34,428 nucleotides of DNA from Nitrosomonas sp. Lineage in GTDB: Bacteria; Pseudomonadota; Gammaproteobacteria; Burkholderiales; Nitrosomonadaceae. The stretch lies in the NCBI GenBank assembly GCA_016710135.1, contig JADJLM010000007.1:1-34428 (forward strand), in the 5' to 3' direction. Below are positions 1 to 9,680 of the stretch, in pieces. The first letter of the stretch is position 1, and every line of letters begins with the position of its first letter. The position numbers were made by a program, and so were the translations under genes. The notes under the pieces are model-generated. The model was not told the origin of the DNA and did no database searches. It was given only the letters and a program-made list of their open reading frames with translations.

Positions 1-599
1 ATTGAATTGGCTGTTAATAATTTAACTGGTTTGGTACTAAAGATTTAACCAAAGCAATTAAAAGCTCAGGATTGTTACCGATGGTGATCTTTTGGCAGAA
101 ACTGATGATGGATTATTGGAACCGAGGGCTAAAAAAAATCTTGACTGATGTTAAGTCTAAAAATGATATTTTGGAAAAATATTTAGAGGCTCGTAAAGAT
201 TTACGTAAGAAATTGACGCTAAACTAGGTAAGTTAACAAAAAGGTCGGGTTCGTCGATTTCGCCAGAGCCAGAACCTTGATGAACTTAAATATAAAGCGC
301 GCCCGCTTAATGGTATCTGGGCCACTGCGCCTATCTTTATAATGGCTCTGTCCCAAATTTATGGGAATTAAGAAAAAACCTGAAAAACAGTTAACTCAGT
401 TTTGGGTCGGTAGTCGAGGAAAGCTTGATCCTGTCCACCTTGGTTTTGAAATCAATCAAGAAGCAAACCCAATTCAATGTTTATAAAGTGGGAACCAAAA
501 ACGATCATACCAGGCAACTCTAATTTGGGGGCATGATTATGGAACGCACTTGTCTGATGATGAAAATGGTCTTTGATTGAACATCTGAAAACACTTTAA
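1..599 (+). CDS. Di-haem cytochrome c peroxidase-like (RoxA-like) protein, C-terminal part, frameshifted
   Basis: The gene runs in from the left edge; only about 200 C-terminal residues are present, spread over all three frames. Pieced together they give blocks such as LNGIWATAPYLYNGSVPNLW (about 300-355), FWVGSR (about 400) and GNSNLGHDYGTHLSDDEKW, ending in LIEHLKTL and a TAA at 597-599. The NGSVPNLWELL block, the WVGSR block and the closing D-E-W-LIE-LKTL block are typical of large periplasmic di-haem cytochromes of the cytochrome c peroxidase/RoxA type. No CxxCH haem motif is visible because the N-terminal part lies outside the window. At least five frame changes are needed. It ends 118 bp before the end of the convergent response regulator gene. 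The family call is from memory of the motifs; the substrate cannot be deduced. Confidence 0.6.
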
Positions 600-716
600 C
601 TTGAAGGAATTTCTAAAAGTTATTTGTCCCAGACTGCTCAACGAGGTGCTGTCAGAATTTGATCTTTAGAAAACATCACAGAAGTTGTAGGATTTTGGAG
701 GAGTACGCATAAAATG

Positions 717-1379
717 TTATTGCTCTTCCCAAAACCATCTTGTGGCATAGCGGATTAAATCTGCGCTGTCTTTTAGGTTTAATTTGGTACGAATATTAAA
801 TCGATATGAGTCTCAAAATCGTCTTGATGCTACGATTGAGTAACTTAACGATCTCTTGCGTGTTGTGTCCTTTTCCGATTAAATGCAACACTTCAAACTC
901 ACTTGGTGTAAGGGTATTTTCGCTTTTTCTGGTTTATTGCTTCCTCAAGCCACTCGGTTTAACAATTTTGTTTGCATTGCTTTACTCAGAAACACATTTC
1001 CCTTTAAAACTTCTCGGATTACCGTAATTAGATTCTCGCCAGGCTCTTGCTTCATTACATAGCCTCGTGCGCCAGCATGTAAGGCGCGTTCGGCGTGACG
1101 GATTCATCATGCATTGAAACAACGAGTACAGGCGAGACTCTGGCTTCTGCAAATGAATACTTTTAATGACCTAGCGGAAATGGTTTTAAAGGGGATACTT
1201 ATCGACCAAATAATATCAATATCGGCTCTCTTTCTTAGAGAAAAGCTAATGTTTCAGCATTATCGCTGGCTTCAGCAATAACTTGCATATCAGGCTCTGC
1301 ATCAATGAGCATGGCCATGCCATGGCGCAACATGGCATGATCATCGACGAAGCATAACTTGTGCTTTTTGAGTTGACAT
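717..1379 (-). CDS. NarL/FixJ-type response regulator (LuxR HTH), frameshifted
   Basis: A DNA-binding response regulator of about 220 residues, the usual length. It starts at ATG 1379 (MSTQKAQVML), with GAGG upstream inside the end of the kinase gene. The receiver begins VDDHAMLRHGMAMLIDAEPD, with the acidic pocket aspartates, once one extra base near 1345 is ignored. The C-terminal LuxR helix-turn-helix reads LTPSEFEVLHLIGKGHNTQE (about 800-900) and the protein ends DLIRYATRWFWEEQ, TAA at 717-719. At least three frame changes lie between. Only 5 bp separate it from the sensor kinase gene upstream, so the pair forms a two-component operon. By family it should be phosphorylated by that kinase and control transcription; its targets are not visible. 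Confidence 0.8.
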
Positions 1380-1384
1380 ATTAA

Positions 1385-3377
1385 CTAAGTTTCCTCGATA
1401 CGTTCACTTCTACTCCTCCTTCCGACCGTTCTAGAAATTCTAAAATCGCACCTATTTGTTTAGCGCGATAACGCATTATTTTAATGCCAATACCTGGCGT
1501 TATAATGTTTTTTTTATATCATGACTGGCATGGTTATGGCTAAAACCACTACCATTGTCAGCGATGGATAACCATAGCTTTCCTTTTTCTATGAGGAACG
1601 AAATACTTATCTGTTGCGCTTTCCCATGCCGAATTGCATTGTTCACTGCTTCTTGAACGATTCGATAGAGATTGAGCGCAACATCATCATTCATAATAAC
1701 CGCACTATTAGTCGAGAAGTGGCAGTCAATTTTATAAGTAGTAGCTATTTTCGCAGTAAATGCGTGTAGTACAACAATTAACCCGTTTGTTTCTAACTCA
1801 AAGGTAGTAAACCTTGCGCAAGCTGCCGACATTGGGTCACAGCCGATTGTGATTGCGTTGCGATACTAGTTGCAGTGCGGTAGAAGGCTTTATCACCAGC
1901 AGTGATCATTCTTTTCTCGAGCGCTTTAGCTTGGTAGCTAATGCTGCGATTTGCTGACCAAGATTATCATGTAATTCTTGTCCAATTTGCCGCTGATTTT
2001 CCTCAGCAACTGATACCAAGCTTGCTCCTAGGCGTTTACATGAAGCCAGCTTTCGATATCTCGCGCAACTGCATCAAGCAGCTTTTGTTCTTCAAATGCT
2101 AAAATGGCTTATCGTAAGGGTAAAAAAACATATAAGTGACCGCAGATTTTCCATCTAGCTCAATTTTCGATTGGAGAAAATGAGTACCCTCACATTGAAG
2201 CTATCTGACATATATTGAATACCATCTAACTCAATATATGCAGGCATCATCTGGGTATTGCATCGCAGCGATCAAATGTTTAAAACAATCTGACAGATCT
2301 CTTGAATGGAAAACTCTGATTTCATATTACTGCCGATTTCATAAAGGCAAGTAATTTCTTTAAGCCGTTCACGTAATGCAAATTCCTTATAAGCAAGCTC
2401 AGTAAGAAACTGATCCGACCTTTCTTTGGCTTTTCGAGATCCGCGTATCGCTTTGATGAGCTTACGAACCAGCCAATAAAGCAATAGATCTCAGCGATGA
2501 TCAATCCAGAAATATACATGACAATGACTTTAAGCTGCTCATTCATTGGCCTAAGTAGTTCTTCTTCATCAAGCTTGAGCACCATTCCAGTTCAATCGAT
2601 TCTAAAGGCGCGTACGCCGCTATGACTGGAATATGGCGATAGTCTTTGAACGATAACCTCTTTCGCCGCGTAGCTCATATTCCATAGGAAGAGCTTCATT
2701 ACGGATGACACGGGACAAGAGTCTAAATTCCACTCCTGATATTTGACTGATGAGGCAATGCATTCGATCTGGTGCTTCACCAGGGGGCACAGAGAATAAA
2801 TTCTCCTGTTTTATCGATTTCCCATATTTTGCTAAAGCTTTCGGTTAATAGAGGTAGGTTTTTTTCAATTGTTAGACTGCCAATCTTTGCTTCAGCTCGG
2901 TTGAGAATATCTTTGGTTACTCTGAGCACAAATCCATCACTCCAGTATAACCATGCATTAGATCCAATACTAATAGGCAATTTGGGTGTGTGATCCGATG
3001 AGAGCTTACCAACACGCGCCAATTCTATGCCATCACTATTGAAATCGATGCGGCTGTAAAATCGGCAGTATCAATGAATCAACATTGCGCTGAAGATCTT
3101 GTAATGCCTTGATGTTATTGGAATGTTCTTCTAATTTGCTCAAGCGAGCGAATCAGGAAGGCGACTTACAGTGGCGCGGTGGCTGCTAGACCTTCAGAAA
3201 TTTGACTTTCAAATAAGCGACTTCACCTTGTAAAGCGACATCAAATCCTCGACCTAAGGTAGACTCGATCTGCTGACACATATCATTATAGACAGCCATT
3301 CCAGAGGCCAATGTCAAGCCGAGTAGGGTAAAACCTCCTATAATGCTGATCTTGCGATCGTCCCGTATTAGCTGCAA
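1385..3377 (-). CDS. Membrane sensor histidine kinase, HisKA_3 (NarX/DegS-like), frameshifted
   Basis: About 660 residues. The start is probably TTG 3377, because AGGAGG lies five bases upstream; an ATG directly abutting the AGGAGG soon meets a stop. Order: N-terminal membrane helix (ISIIGGFTLLGLTLASGMAV), a sensor region of about 250 residues, a second helix near 2480-2540 (VIVMYISGLIIAEIYCFIGW), a GAF-like region, then the dimerisation/phosphoacceptor helix with RQIGQELHDNLGQQIAAL (about 1940-2000, histidine in ELHDN) and an HATPase domain with the N box IVQEAVNNAIRHGKAQ, LSIADNGSGF and GIGIKIMRYRA. It stops at TAG 1385-1387, just before the partner regulator. Frame breaks occur around 1500, 1835, 2040, 2270, 2590, 2780 and 3180. 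By family, it autophosphorylates on histidine after sensing an unknown periplasmic or redox cue. Confidence 0.8.
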
Positions 3378-3528
3378 ATCATCCTCCTAACAATTAGTTT
3401 AATCCTAAAGTTATCGCTGATCGCCTGTTGCGTGCGAGATTATAGGAGCAAATGATTGAGGGTTGTTACAATCTATTTTAAGGAGTTGGGTAAAAACCTG
3501 AATTCAATTCAATTTTTAATGTACCACA

Positions 3529-4135
3529 TTACAGCACTGTCGTGATGCGCGTTTGCAATTCACGGAGATCACAGTAGCCACGCATGAAAATTAGGGATGT
3601 TATTTTTCAAATATACTAAGAGAAAATCCGCTTATACCCCATTGCATGGCTTGCTGGAACTGCTGCAGCGTCTTGAGCTTGAGCGTATCTGAACTGTAAA
3701 TAGCAATAAATTGCTCGGGTTGAATGCCTATATTAGTAGCGAGCTGACTAAGTGTTTTTGCACGGGTAACATCAAGCTGATTCACGTAGAAGGCTTTCTA
3801 GATTGCATGTAGTAAAGGAAAAACGTATTCTGAATCAATGGTTGCTACACTGACTAACGCTCGGCAAGCGGGCTCTGTGTCGTAAATAAAGTCTTCAGGT
3901 AGCGCATTCTCAAATTTAAAGGACTGACCAGTCCTACATTGAACATTTGCCAGTGCTGGAGTATTTCGGAACGTTTGCTGGAATGCAGCGGTTCTGTGGC
4001 GCCAGCGCGTAATCCCACCGACGATTAGTTCTATTTGAAGCTGATTTTTATACATCTCCCTGATAGTTTCAATAACAGGTGAAAACCCCAGCACCAGGAA
4101 CACATAGGGTCAGCAATGTACCACAGCGTTTGCAT
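3529..4135 (-). CDS. DsbA-family thioredoxin-fold oxidoreductase, frameshifted
   Basis: About 202 residues, starting at ATG 4135 (MQTLWYIADPMCSWCWGFSP). The CSWC dithiol motif and the block MYKNQLQIELIVGG are characteristic of DsbA-like proteins of the FrnE/2-hydroxychromene isomerase-like branch. No signal peptide is visible, so it probably acts in the cytoplasm. The C-terminal helix region reads QQAMQWGISGF, followed after a frame change by RGYCDLRELQTRITTVL; this gives the true stop at TAA 3529-3531 rather than the earlier TAA at 3600. Two or three further frame changes lie near 4000, 3900 and 3790. It begins 49 bp downstream of typA on the same strand and is probably cotranscribed with it. 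The substrate is unknown. Confidence 0.75.
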
Positions 4136-4184
4136 CGAGAAGTACTTGGGAAGTAAATCCGCTGTGGCTTATATCTGCTAACAA

Positions 4185-5987
4185 TTAGGCCGCTGAGCGC
4201 GCAGCACGTTTACGCTCATGTTCCTGCAAGTGGCGTTTACGAATTCGAATACTCTTGGGTGTAATTTCTGCTAACTCATCATCAGCGATGAATTCAACAG
4301 CCGATTCAAGCGTGAGTTGAATGGAAGGTATTAAAGCCACGGCTTCATCATGCCCAGAAACCTTGGATATTGGTTAATTGCTTCCTTTGATTGGGTTTAC
4401 CACGAGGTCATTTCACGACTATGAATCCCGATAACCATGCCTTCATAAACGGGATCACCAGGAGTAACGAACATACGTCCTCGATCCTGTAATTTCCATA
4501 AAGCATAAGCTACAGCTTCGCCATGCTCAGCAGAGATCAAAACCCCATTTCTTCGGGCTGCAATTTCTGGGCGCATTGGACCATAATCATCAAACACATG
4601 GCTCATCATACCAGTGCCTCGCGTCATGGTCATGAACTCCGATTGAAAACCAATCAATCCACGAGCGGGAATCCGATAATCGAGTCCTAACGCGACCGCG
4701 GCTATCAGATGCCATATCGAGAAGGTCGCCGCGACGTGCGCCTAGCGCTTCCATGACAGCACCCTGATTTTCTTCATCGACATCAACGGTGAGCACTTCC
4801 AAATGGTTCACATTTAACCCCATCGATTTCACGAATCACGACGCGAGGACGCGATACCGCGAGTTCATAGCCCTCACAGCGCATATTTTCGATAAGAATG
4901 GTTAAGTGTAGTTCGCCGCGTCCTGAAACCAAGAATGAATCGGTATCTGTTGTTTCTTCTAATTTTAGCGCTACATTAGTCAGCAATTCTTTCAAGCCGT
5001 TCACGAATTTGTCGGCTCGTGACAAATTTCCTTCTTTCCCGCAAACGGTGAAGTATTGACCTGAAATGTCATCGATAGCGTTGGCTCATCAACTTTAGGC
5101 ATGGGTAAAGCTTCAGGGTGATCGATATCCGCAAGCGTAGTGCCGATGCTAAGTTCTTCGATACCATTGATTTGAACAATGTCACCTGCTAATGCTTCAC
5201 TGAGTGGCACACGCTCCAAACCTCTGAATCCAAAGACTTGATTCACTTTTGCTCTTTTCGGTGTTTGGCTGCCAGTCATGATCATTACTTCTTGTGCAGG
5301 CTTAAGGCAACCACGGGTAATCCGACCGACACCAATCCGGCCGACGAAGCTCGAGTAATCCAGCGCACTAATTTGCAGTTGCAAAGGCTCATCAGGGTTG
5401 CCGCCTGGACTTGGAACATGCTTGAGGATGGTATCAAATAAAGGCCGCATATCGGTACTCGGTTGTTTGAGGTCTGTTGTGGCATAGCCATTCAAAGCTG
5501 AAGCATAAACCACGGGAAAATCGAGTTGAGCCTCGGTTGCATTAAGTTTGTCAAACAAATCAAAAGTGTGATTGATAACCCAATCTGGACGCGCCAGGTC
5601 GGTCAATTTTATTAATCACCACAATGGGTCGCAATCCTAGTGCAAGCGCTTTTTCGTTACAAAACGCGTTTGCGGCATGGGACCTTCTACTGCATCAACA
5701 AGTAGCAAAACGCCATCGACCATGGAAAGAACTCGCTCTACTTCACCACCAAAATCCGCATGGCCCGGTGTATCAACTATATTGATATGCACGCCTTCGT
5801 AATCAACAGCACAGTTTTGGAAAAATGGTAATGCCGCGCTCTCGCTCAATATCATTGGAATCCATGACGCGCTCAGCAATGGTTTGGTGAGCAAAGTTCC
5901 TGCCTGATGGAGCAGTTTATCGACCATGGTAGTTTTGCCATGGTCGACATGGGCAATAATCGCAATATTCCGAAGTGGATGTGACAT
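4185..5987 (-). CDS. typA: Translational GTPase TypA/BipA, frameshifted
   Basis: Ribosome-binding GTPase, about 600 residues as usual. From ATG 5987 (MSHPLRNIAIIAHVDHGKTT) the G1 motif AHVDHGKTT, G3 DTPGHADFGGE and G4 NKID (about 5605-5620) are visible. They are followed by the EF-G-like domains II (SSFVGRIGVGRITRG), III (SGRGELHLTILIENMR) and V (RGLIGFQSEFMTMTRGTGMM), and the TypA-specific C-terminus (ITPKSIRIRKRHLQEHERKR), ending at TAA 4185-4187. Frame changes occur near 5860, 5640, 5590, 5020, 4800, 4690, 4410 and 4350. The number and spread of these breaks in a conserved housekeeping gene argue for sequence errors. By family it assists ribosome assembly and translation under stress or cold. 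First gene of a probable typA-dsbA-like unit. Confidence 0.93.
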
Positions 5988-6390
5988 GTCAAAAATCTCT
6001 GAATGTTAAGTAGAATGATTTGTACGTGAAGGGGCGAATTATAACAGTAGATCAATTACATAGCTAGCTTGGTTATTTTTACAACATGACACTAGGTGTT
6101 AAATTTTATCCTTTGATCTTTTAAATCATACTGAAGTGATGGACGCGCGTTCTAGATAGGAAGCAATTCGCCATGTCTGAAAAGGGATTTCTGGGAGTAA
6201 ATAAATCAGTAAATAAGAAACGTATAGATTAATTAGGTGACCGAATGCTGTGTTGTAGCTCCGCAGTTTCTCTGCAAGCATTTCACCAATCTTGAACGAT
6301 TACGGAAACCTAGGAAATTACTTCTTTTAACCAGAAATAATCGAACTCGAGGATTATTCCTGGTTGTATATTTAGAGGTTAATACTTTGC
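5988..6390. other. Intergenic region upstream of typA, no gene seen
   Basis: About 400 bp between the typA start and the end of dsbC, both on the minus strand. I see no open frame with coding character on either strand. It should hold the typA promoter (minus strand, roughly 6000-6120), but no convincing -35/-10 pair could be assigned. The only clear structure is the hairpin at 6329-6365, listed separately. Confidence 0.5.
6329..6365 (-). terminator. Hairpin 26 bp downstream of dsbC, possible terminator
   Basis: A 14-bp inverted repeat: AACCAGAAATAATC at 6329-6342 pairs with GATTATTCCTGGTT at 6352-6365, with one imperfect position. On minus-strand RNA that position is a G-U wobble, and on plus-strand RNA an A-C mismatch, so the structure suits the minus-strand transcript leaving dsbC. 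There is no T-run after it, so it may be a weak terminator or a 3' stabilising hairpin. Confidence 0.45.
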
Positions 6391-7106
6391 TTAATTTGAC
6401 TTTTTAGCCTGCTCTAAGCGTTTCTCGATTTCTGCAGATGGAATCATCCCTGATACCACAGACCCATCAGCAAAAATGAGCGTAGGTGTACCGGTCACTC
6501 GGTATTTTTGACCTGATTGGAGCAAGGTCTGAATGGGTGTTTCACATTCTTTGCTGGCTGGCGCTTTACCATGCAGCATAAAGTCATCCCAAGCTTTCAA
6601 CCGATCTGATGCACACCAAATCGATGTGGCCGTTGGCATTGAACCATTGCAGATTGGATAAAGCAAAGTATGGATGGTAATGTTTTTGATATCAACCAAC
6701 TCTTTTCAAGTTTTTGCAAAGGGACAATTGGGATCAGAGTATACAATCAAGGTGCGCTCGCCTTTTCCTTTTACAGCTTTGATGGAATGTTCAAGGGGTA
6801 GTGTATCGATAGGAATACGGCGTGCATCTCTGATTTGCTGCATACGCTCACTTGTCAGGCTCACTCGCGATTGCGTATCAATCATGTGGCCCATGAAAAA
6901 TATTTTGCCTGATCATCGGTATAGAGGATTTCTCCACCTACAACGACTTCATAAAGGCCTGCAAAAGGCGTTTTACGTAAGCTTTCGATTTCCGTTCCTG
7001 GAAAATGATCTTCGAGTAATTTCCTAAGCTGCGCTTCATCTGCTAATGCCTGACTGATCAAACAACTTAGCGACAATAACATCATCAACGATCGTAATCG
7101 CATCAT
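6391..7106 (-). CDS. dsbC: Thiol:disulfide interchange protein DsbC, frameshifted
   Basis: Periplasmic disulfide isomerase of about 238 residues. From ATG 7106 (AGGAG eight bases upstream) there is a clear signal peptide, MMRLRSLMMLLSLSCLISQA with cleavage after ALA, then the dimerisation domain (LLEDHFPGTEIESLRKTPF, LYEVVVGGEILYT) and the thioredoxin-fold domain with YSDPNCPF, the strand VTGTPTLIFADGSVVSG and the C-terminal helix EIEKRLEQAKKSN. The second active-site cysteine of CPFC is lost because TTTT is read as TTT near 6713; adding one T restores NCPFCKNLEKELVDI. A second break lies near 6890. By family it is kept reduced by DsbD and corrects wrong disulfides. It lies 53 bp downstream of the hydroxylase gene on the same strand. 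Confidence 0.9.
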
Positions 7107-7159
7107 GGTAATAACTCCTATTTATTATTGGGAAATGAGAAAGTAATCAAGGCAATAGC

Positions 7160-8327
7160 TTAATTGAGTGCGTGTTGCATGAGTTTACTTTTGATAAATG
7201 GTAAGCGATTGGTCATCGTGAAGCCAAGATTGCGAAAGCGCCTGATTATTGGATCTTGGCTGCTGAATAGTTTGTGCAGGCCATCTGTAACAGTTTCCAT
7301 CGCGATGATATCCGCTTTGCGTGCTCGTTCATATCGCAGGGTAGAAGATAATCACCGCAATCGTAATAGATCTCATCTTTCTTCAAGATTTCCGACAACA
7401 CTTTTACATCACGTAAACCCAGATTAACACCCTGACCAGCCAGAGGATGAATGCCATGCGCTGCATCACCAATCAGCACTAATCTCGGCTTCACGAGTTT
7501 ATTTACATGAACAAAATTTAGAGGAAAACCTGCTGATTGAGTGATGAGTTGTAGCTTACCTAGAACACGATTGGAAGCATCTGAAACTCGTTGGGAAAAT
7601 CTTCATCCGATAAGCAACGTAATTCATTTACATGGGTTTCATGAGTAGACCAGACAATCGACACACGCTTATCAGGAAGTGGCAGAAACGCAAGAACACC
7701 ATCTCTTCTGAACCACTGATAGGCAATATTATGATGAGCTAGCTCAGCGCTAAAATTAGCTACTACACCGATTTGCTCATAGCGATGACGCTCCACAGTT
7801 ATTCCAGCTTGCTCACGAACCCAGGAATTAACGCCATCAGCCGCCACGACCAGGCCTGCTTGGATTGCACGTCCATCGGCAAGCGAAACGCTTACACCAG
7901 AATCGTGCCAGGAAATTGCTGCGCATTTTGCAGGGGAATAAACTGTGATATTTTGGCTATTATTTAATAAAGCATCCCACAGAACTGCCTGTAACTGCCT
8001 ATTCTCAGCGACAAACGCTAACTCAGGCAAACCACTCTCATAGGCACCAAAATCAATTTCAGCAACGCCATCATCGCCAAATACATTCATTTCGTAAACC
8101 GGTGTGACACGCGATGCGTCAAGCTGCTGCCAAAGACCTAAGGATCGCAAGAAATCTGCACTACCTGGGCTAATGGTATAAACCCGATTGTCCCAGCTCG
8201 CATCATTCGGTAAGGTTGTGGGTACTGAGGTATCGATCAACGCTACCGTTAAGTGGCTACCTTTTAATGAAGCAGCCAAACTCGACCCAACCAGGCCACC
8301 GCCTATGATCACAATATCAAATTTCAT
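7160..8327 (-). CDS. UbiH/UbiF/COQ6-family FAD-dependent hydroxylase, frameshifted
   Basis: Flavin monooxygenase of about 389 residues, normal for the family. The N-terminal Rossmann motif is FDIVIIGGGLVGSSLAASLK, followed by the ADGVNSWVREQAG block (GxxSxxR-like DG motif) and, near 7450-7490, the second FAD motif RLVLIGDAAHGIHPLAGQGV with NLGLRDV. The first 255 residues are in one frame from ATG 8327. Breaks near 7590, 7500 and 7330 precede the C-terminal block RRFRNLGFTMTNRLPF, ending QHALN with TAA at 7160-7162. By family it hydroxylates the aromatic ring in ubiquinone synthesis at the membrane; which position cannot be told from sequence alone. The UbiH-like/dsbC pair is a familiar betaproteobacterial order. 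Confidence 0.85.
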
Positions 8328-8413
8328 ACTGGGATTATACAGAGAGGTTAGGCACTAAGAAATAAACGTATGGAAAATTGTTATCGAATTGATCATCTTT
8401 TTGCCAATCAGTA

Positions 8414-8443
8414 TTGACAGCATTCTAGCTCCAAAGGCAAAAT
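8414..8443 (+). promoter_or_regulatory. Probable sigma-70 promoter of the tRNA
   Basis: A perfect -35 TTGACA (8414-8419) and CAAAAT (8438-8443) as a weak -10, separated by 18 bp. The predicted start is about 10 bp before the mature tRNA 5' end. No gene lies between. Confidence 0.5.
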
Positions 8444-8460
8444 GCAGGTCTTACCTTTTT

Positions 8461-8536
8461 GGCGAATTAGCTCAGTGGTTAGAGCAGCGGAATCATAATC
8501 CGTTGGTCCGGGGTTCAAATCCCTGATTCGCCACCA
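8461..8536 (+). tRNA. tRNA with anticodon CAU (tRNA-Ile2 or elongator tRNA-Met)
   Basis: A complete 76-nt cloverleaf including the encoded CCA. Acceptor stem GGCGAAT pairs with ATTCGCC, D stem GCTC/GAGC, anticodon stem GCGGA/TCCGT around the loop ATCATAA (anticodon CAT), and T arm CGGGG/CCCTG (one G-T pair) with TTCAAAT. It is not an initiator: there is a normal first acceptor pair and no GGG/CCC anticodon-stem pattern. CAU is shared by elongator methionine and lysidine-modified isoleucine tRNAs. The D-arm and TTGGTC variable region lean towards Ile2, but I cannot settle it by eye. Confidence 0.95.
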
Positions 8537-8598
8537 ATAAAATCAATGAGTTATGTCTAGCAATTCTTTGTGGGCATCTTTCATGTTTTTCCGTGTAG

Positions 8599-9075
8599 TG
8601 TCAATGGCGGAGTAAAAAGGTACCAAATAGCGCGCGAAAAGTGTACCAGTTAGGTTAAAAAAAAAGAGGGATTTGACCTCTGGTTTTGCGCTTCTGATTT
8701 TCATTATTTTTGGGGTTCAGGTATAGCGCAGTGTGCTTCCCCCCACATCACTTATATCGGTTTGAGATTCTCCTTCTCTGTAGATTTGGACTGTGTTGCC
8801 TGTTTATGTCGTTTCTTGCTTGTAGCTAAGCGGTATGATTCTCCGTTCATTTCGAGGATATGGACATGATGGGTCAATCGATCCAGTAACGCACCGGTTA
8901 ATCGTTCCGATCCCAGAACACTTGTCCATTCATCAAATGGCAAATTCGACGTGACCAGGGTGGCAGCGTGCTCATAGCGGCGACTGAATACTTCGAACAG
9001 AAGCTCTGAACCAACTGCAGTAAATGGCACATAACCCAGTTCGTCGATGATCAGCAATTTGACGTTGGTCAACTG
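8599..9075 (-). mobile_element. IS21-family remnant (right end plus 3' half of istB)
   Basis: The outer end begins with TGTCAATGGCGGAGTAAAAA at 8599, the typical TGTC...GGCGGAGTAAAAA terminus of this IS21 group. Repeated internal motifs AAAAAGGTACCA (about 8614) and AAAAGTGTACCA (about 8637) follow, as is usual for IS21 ends. The other half of istB, all of istA and the left end are missing. The break is at 9075/9076, exactly where the IS51-like element starts. No target duplication is visible because the flanks of the two elements do not match. Confidence 0.8.
8752..9075 (-). pseudogene. istB: istB, ATPase helper of IS21, C-terminal fragment
   Basis: About 108 C-terminal residues of the IS21 AAA+ ATPase. 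Walker B is seen as VKLLIIDELGYVPF, followed by the sensor region SELLFEVFSRRYE, LVTSNLPFDEWTSVLGSERL and the C-terminal LTHHVHILEMNGESYRL. Walker A and the whole N-terminal half are absent, cut off by the neighbouring IS at 9076, so the protein cannot work. The frame itself is intact, so this is a truncation and not a reading error. Confidence 0.85.
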
Positions 9076-9088
9076 TGAATCGCCCCGG

Positions 9089-9091
9089 GTT
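9089..9091 (+). repeat. Target-site duplication GTT, left copy
   Basis: GTT at 9089-9091 is repeated at 10543-10545, immediately outside the two inverted repeats of the IS150-like element. Keeping one copy restores the terminal repeat of the host IS (GGGTTTTC), which matches the uninterrupted right-hand repeat. Three base pairs is usual for this IS3 subgroup. Confidence 0.85.
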
Positions 9092-9137
9092 TGAACTGAC
9101 CCCCAGAAGTTGGACATCATCTTAGAAGGAGGTTAGC

Positions 9138-9680
9138 ATGTCAAAGTATAATGAACAGTTCAAGCTTCAGGTGGTTCAAGATTACATATCTGGAGAGGGG
9201 GGAGCAAAGTTACTCGGTCGTAAGTATGAAATTCCCGAAGAGAAAGTTCGTACCTGGGTGGGCAGATATCGTTCCCACGGTGTAGATGGTTTACGTCCGA
9301 AGCGCGGTTCTTACAGCGCTGGTTTTAAGCTTGAGGTATTGTATCACCAAGAACGTGAGCAGCTTTCATGCCGTCAGATTGCGACACTATACGATATCCG
9401 TAATCCCAACCAAGTTGCTGTCTGGCGAAAGAAATTTGATGCTGGTGGTTTACTAGCACTTGAGAATAAACGCAGGAGGTGTACTCAGGTGATCCAAAAT
9501 ATTCCGTTGTCCACCACCGTTTCGATAGCATCCGAAGTGAGCGATATCGATACACTGCAAGCCCTGCGTAACGAAAACGAGCGGCTCTGTACGGAGGTGG
9601 CCTATCTAAAAAAGTTGCATGCCTTAATTCAGGAGAAAAAGTTAGCAACGCTGAGAAAGCGCGAATCATCCTTGGATTAA
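9138..9680 (+). CDS. IS150-like OrfA, DNA-binding protein
   Basis: 180 residues with two successive helix-turn-helix segments. The first is in the N-terminal 50 residues (FKLQVVQDYISGEGGAKLLG, then VRTWVGRYRSHG). The second is about residues 60-105 (FKLEVLYHQEREQLSCRQIA, then NPNQVAVWRKKF). A C-terminal leucine-rich coiled coil follows (TLQALRNENERLCTEVAYLK), used for multimerisation in the family. GGAGG precedes the ATG by about eight bases. By family OrfA alone binds the ends and represses; the OrfAB fusion is the transposase. The slip site at 9608-9614 lies near its end. Confidence 0.9.
   Translation: MSKYNEQFKLQVVQDYISGEGGAKLLGRKYEIPEEKVRTWVGRYRSHGVDGLRPKRGSYSAGFKLEVLYHQEREQLSCRQIATLYDIRNPNQVAVWRKKFDAGGLLALENKRRRCTQVIQNIPLSTTVSIASEVSDIDTLQALRNENERLCTEVAYLKKLHALIQEKKLATLRKRESSLD
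9608..9614 (+). promoter_or_regulatory. Programmed -1 frameshift site A AAA AAG
   Basis: The heptamer is in the OrfA frame (AAA 9609-9611, AAG 9612-9614). A -1 slip leads to GTT GCA TGC..., which stays open into orfB through EKARIILGLRQDYKLA. This is the heptamer known for IS150. It would make the OrfAB fusion transposase. Confidence 0.8.

Noticed and set aside
806..1027. Plus-strand open frame of 73 codons
   Set aside because: It lies opposite the LuxR helix-turn-helix of the response regulator and has no recognisable features; a shadow frame.
5238..5491. Open frames on both strands inside typA
   Set aside because: They overlap the long, well-conserved TypA frame in other phases; shadows.
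9325..9669. Minus-strand frame of 114 codons opposite the IS150-like orfA
   Set aside because: Low-complexity, arginine-rich shadow of a real orfA; no ribosome site.
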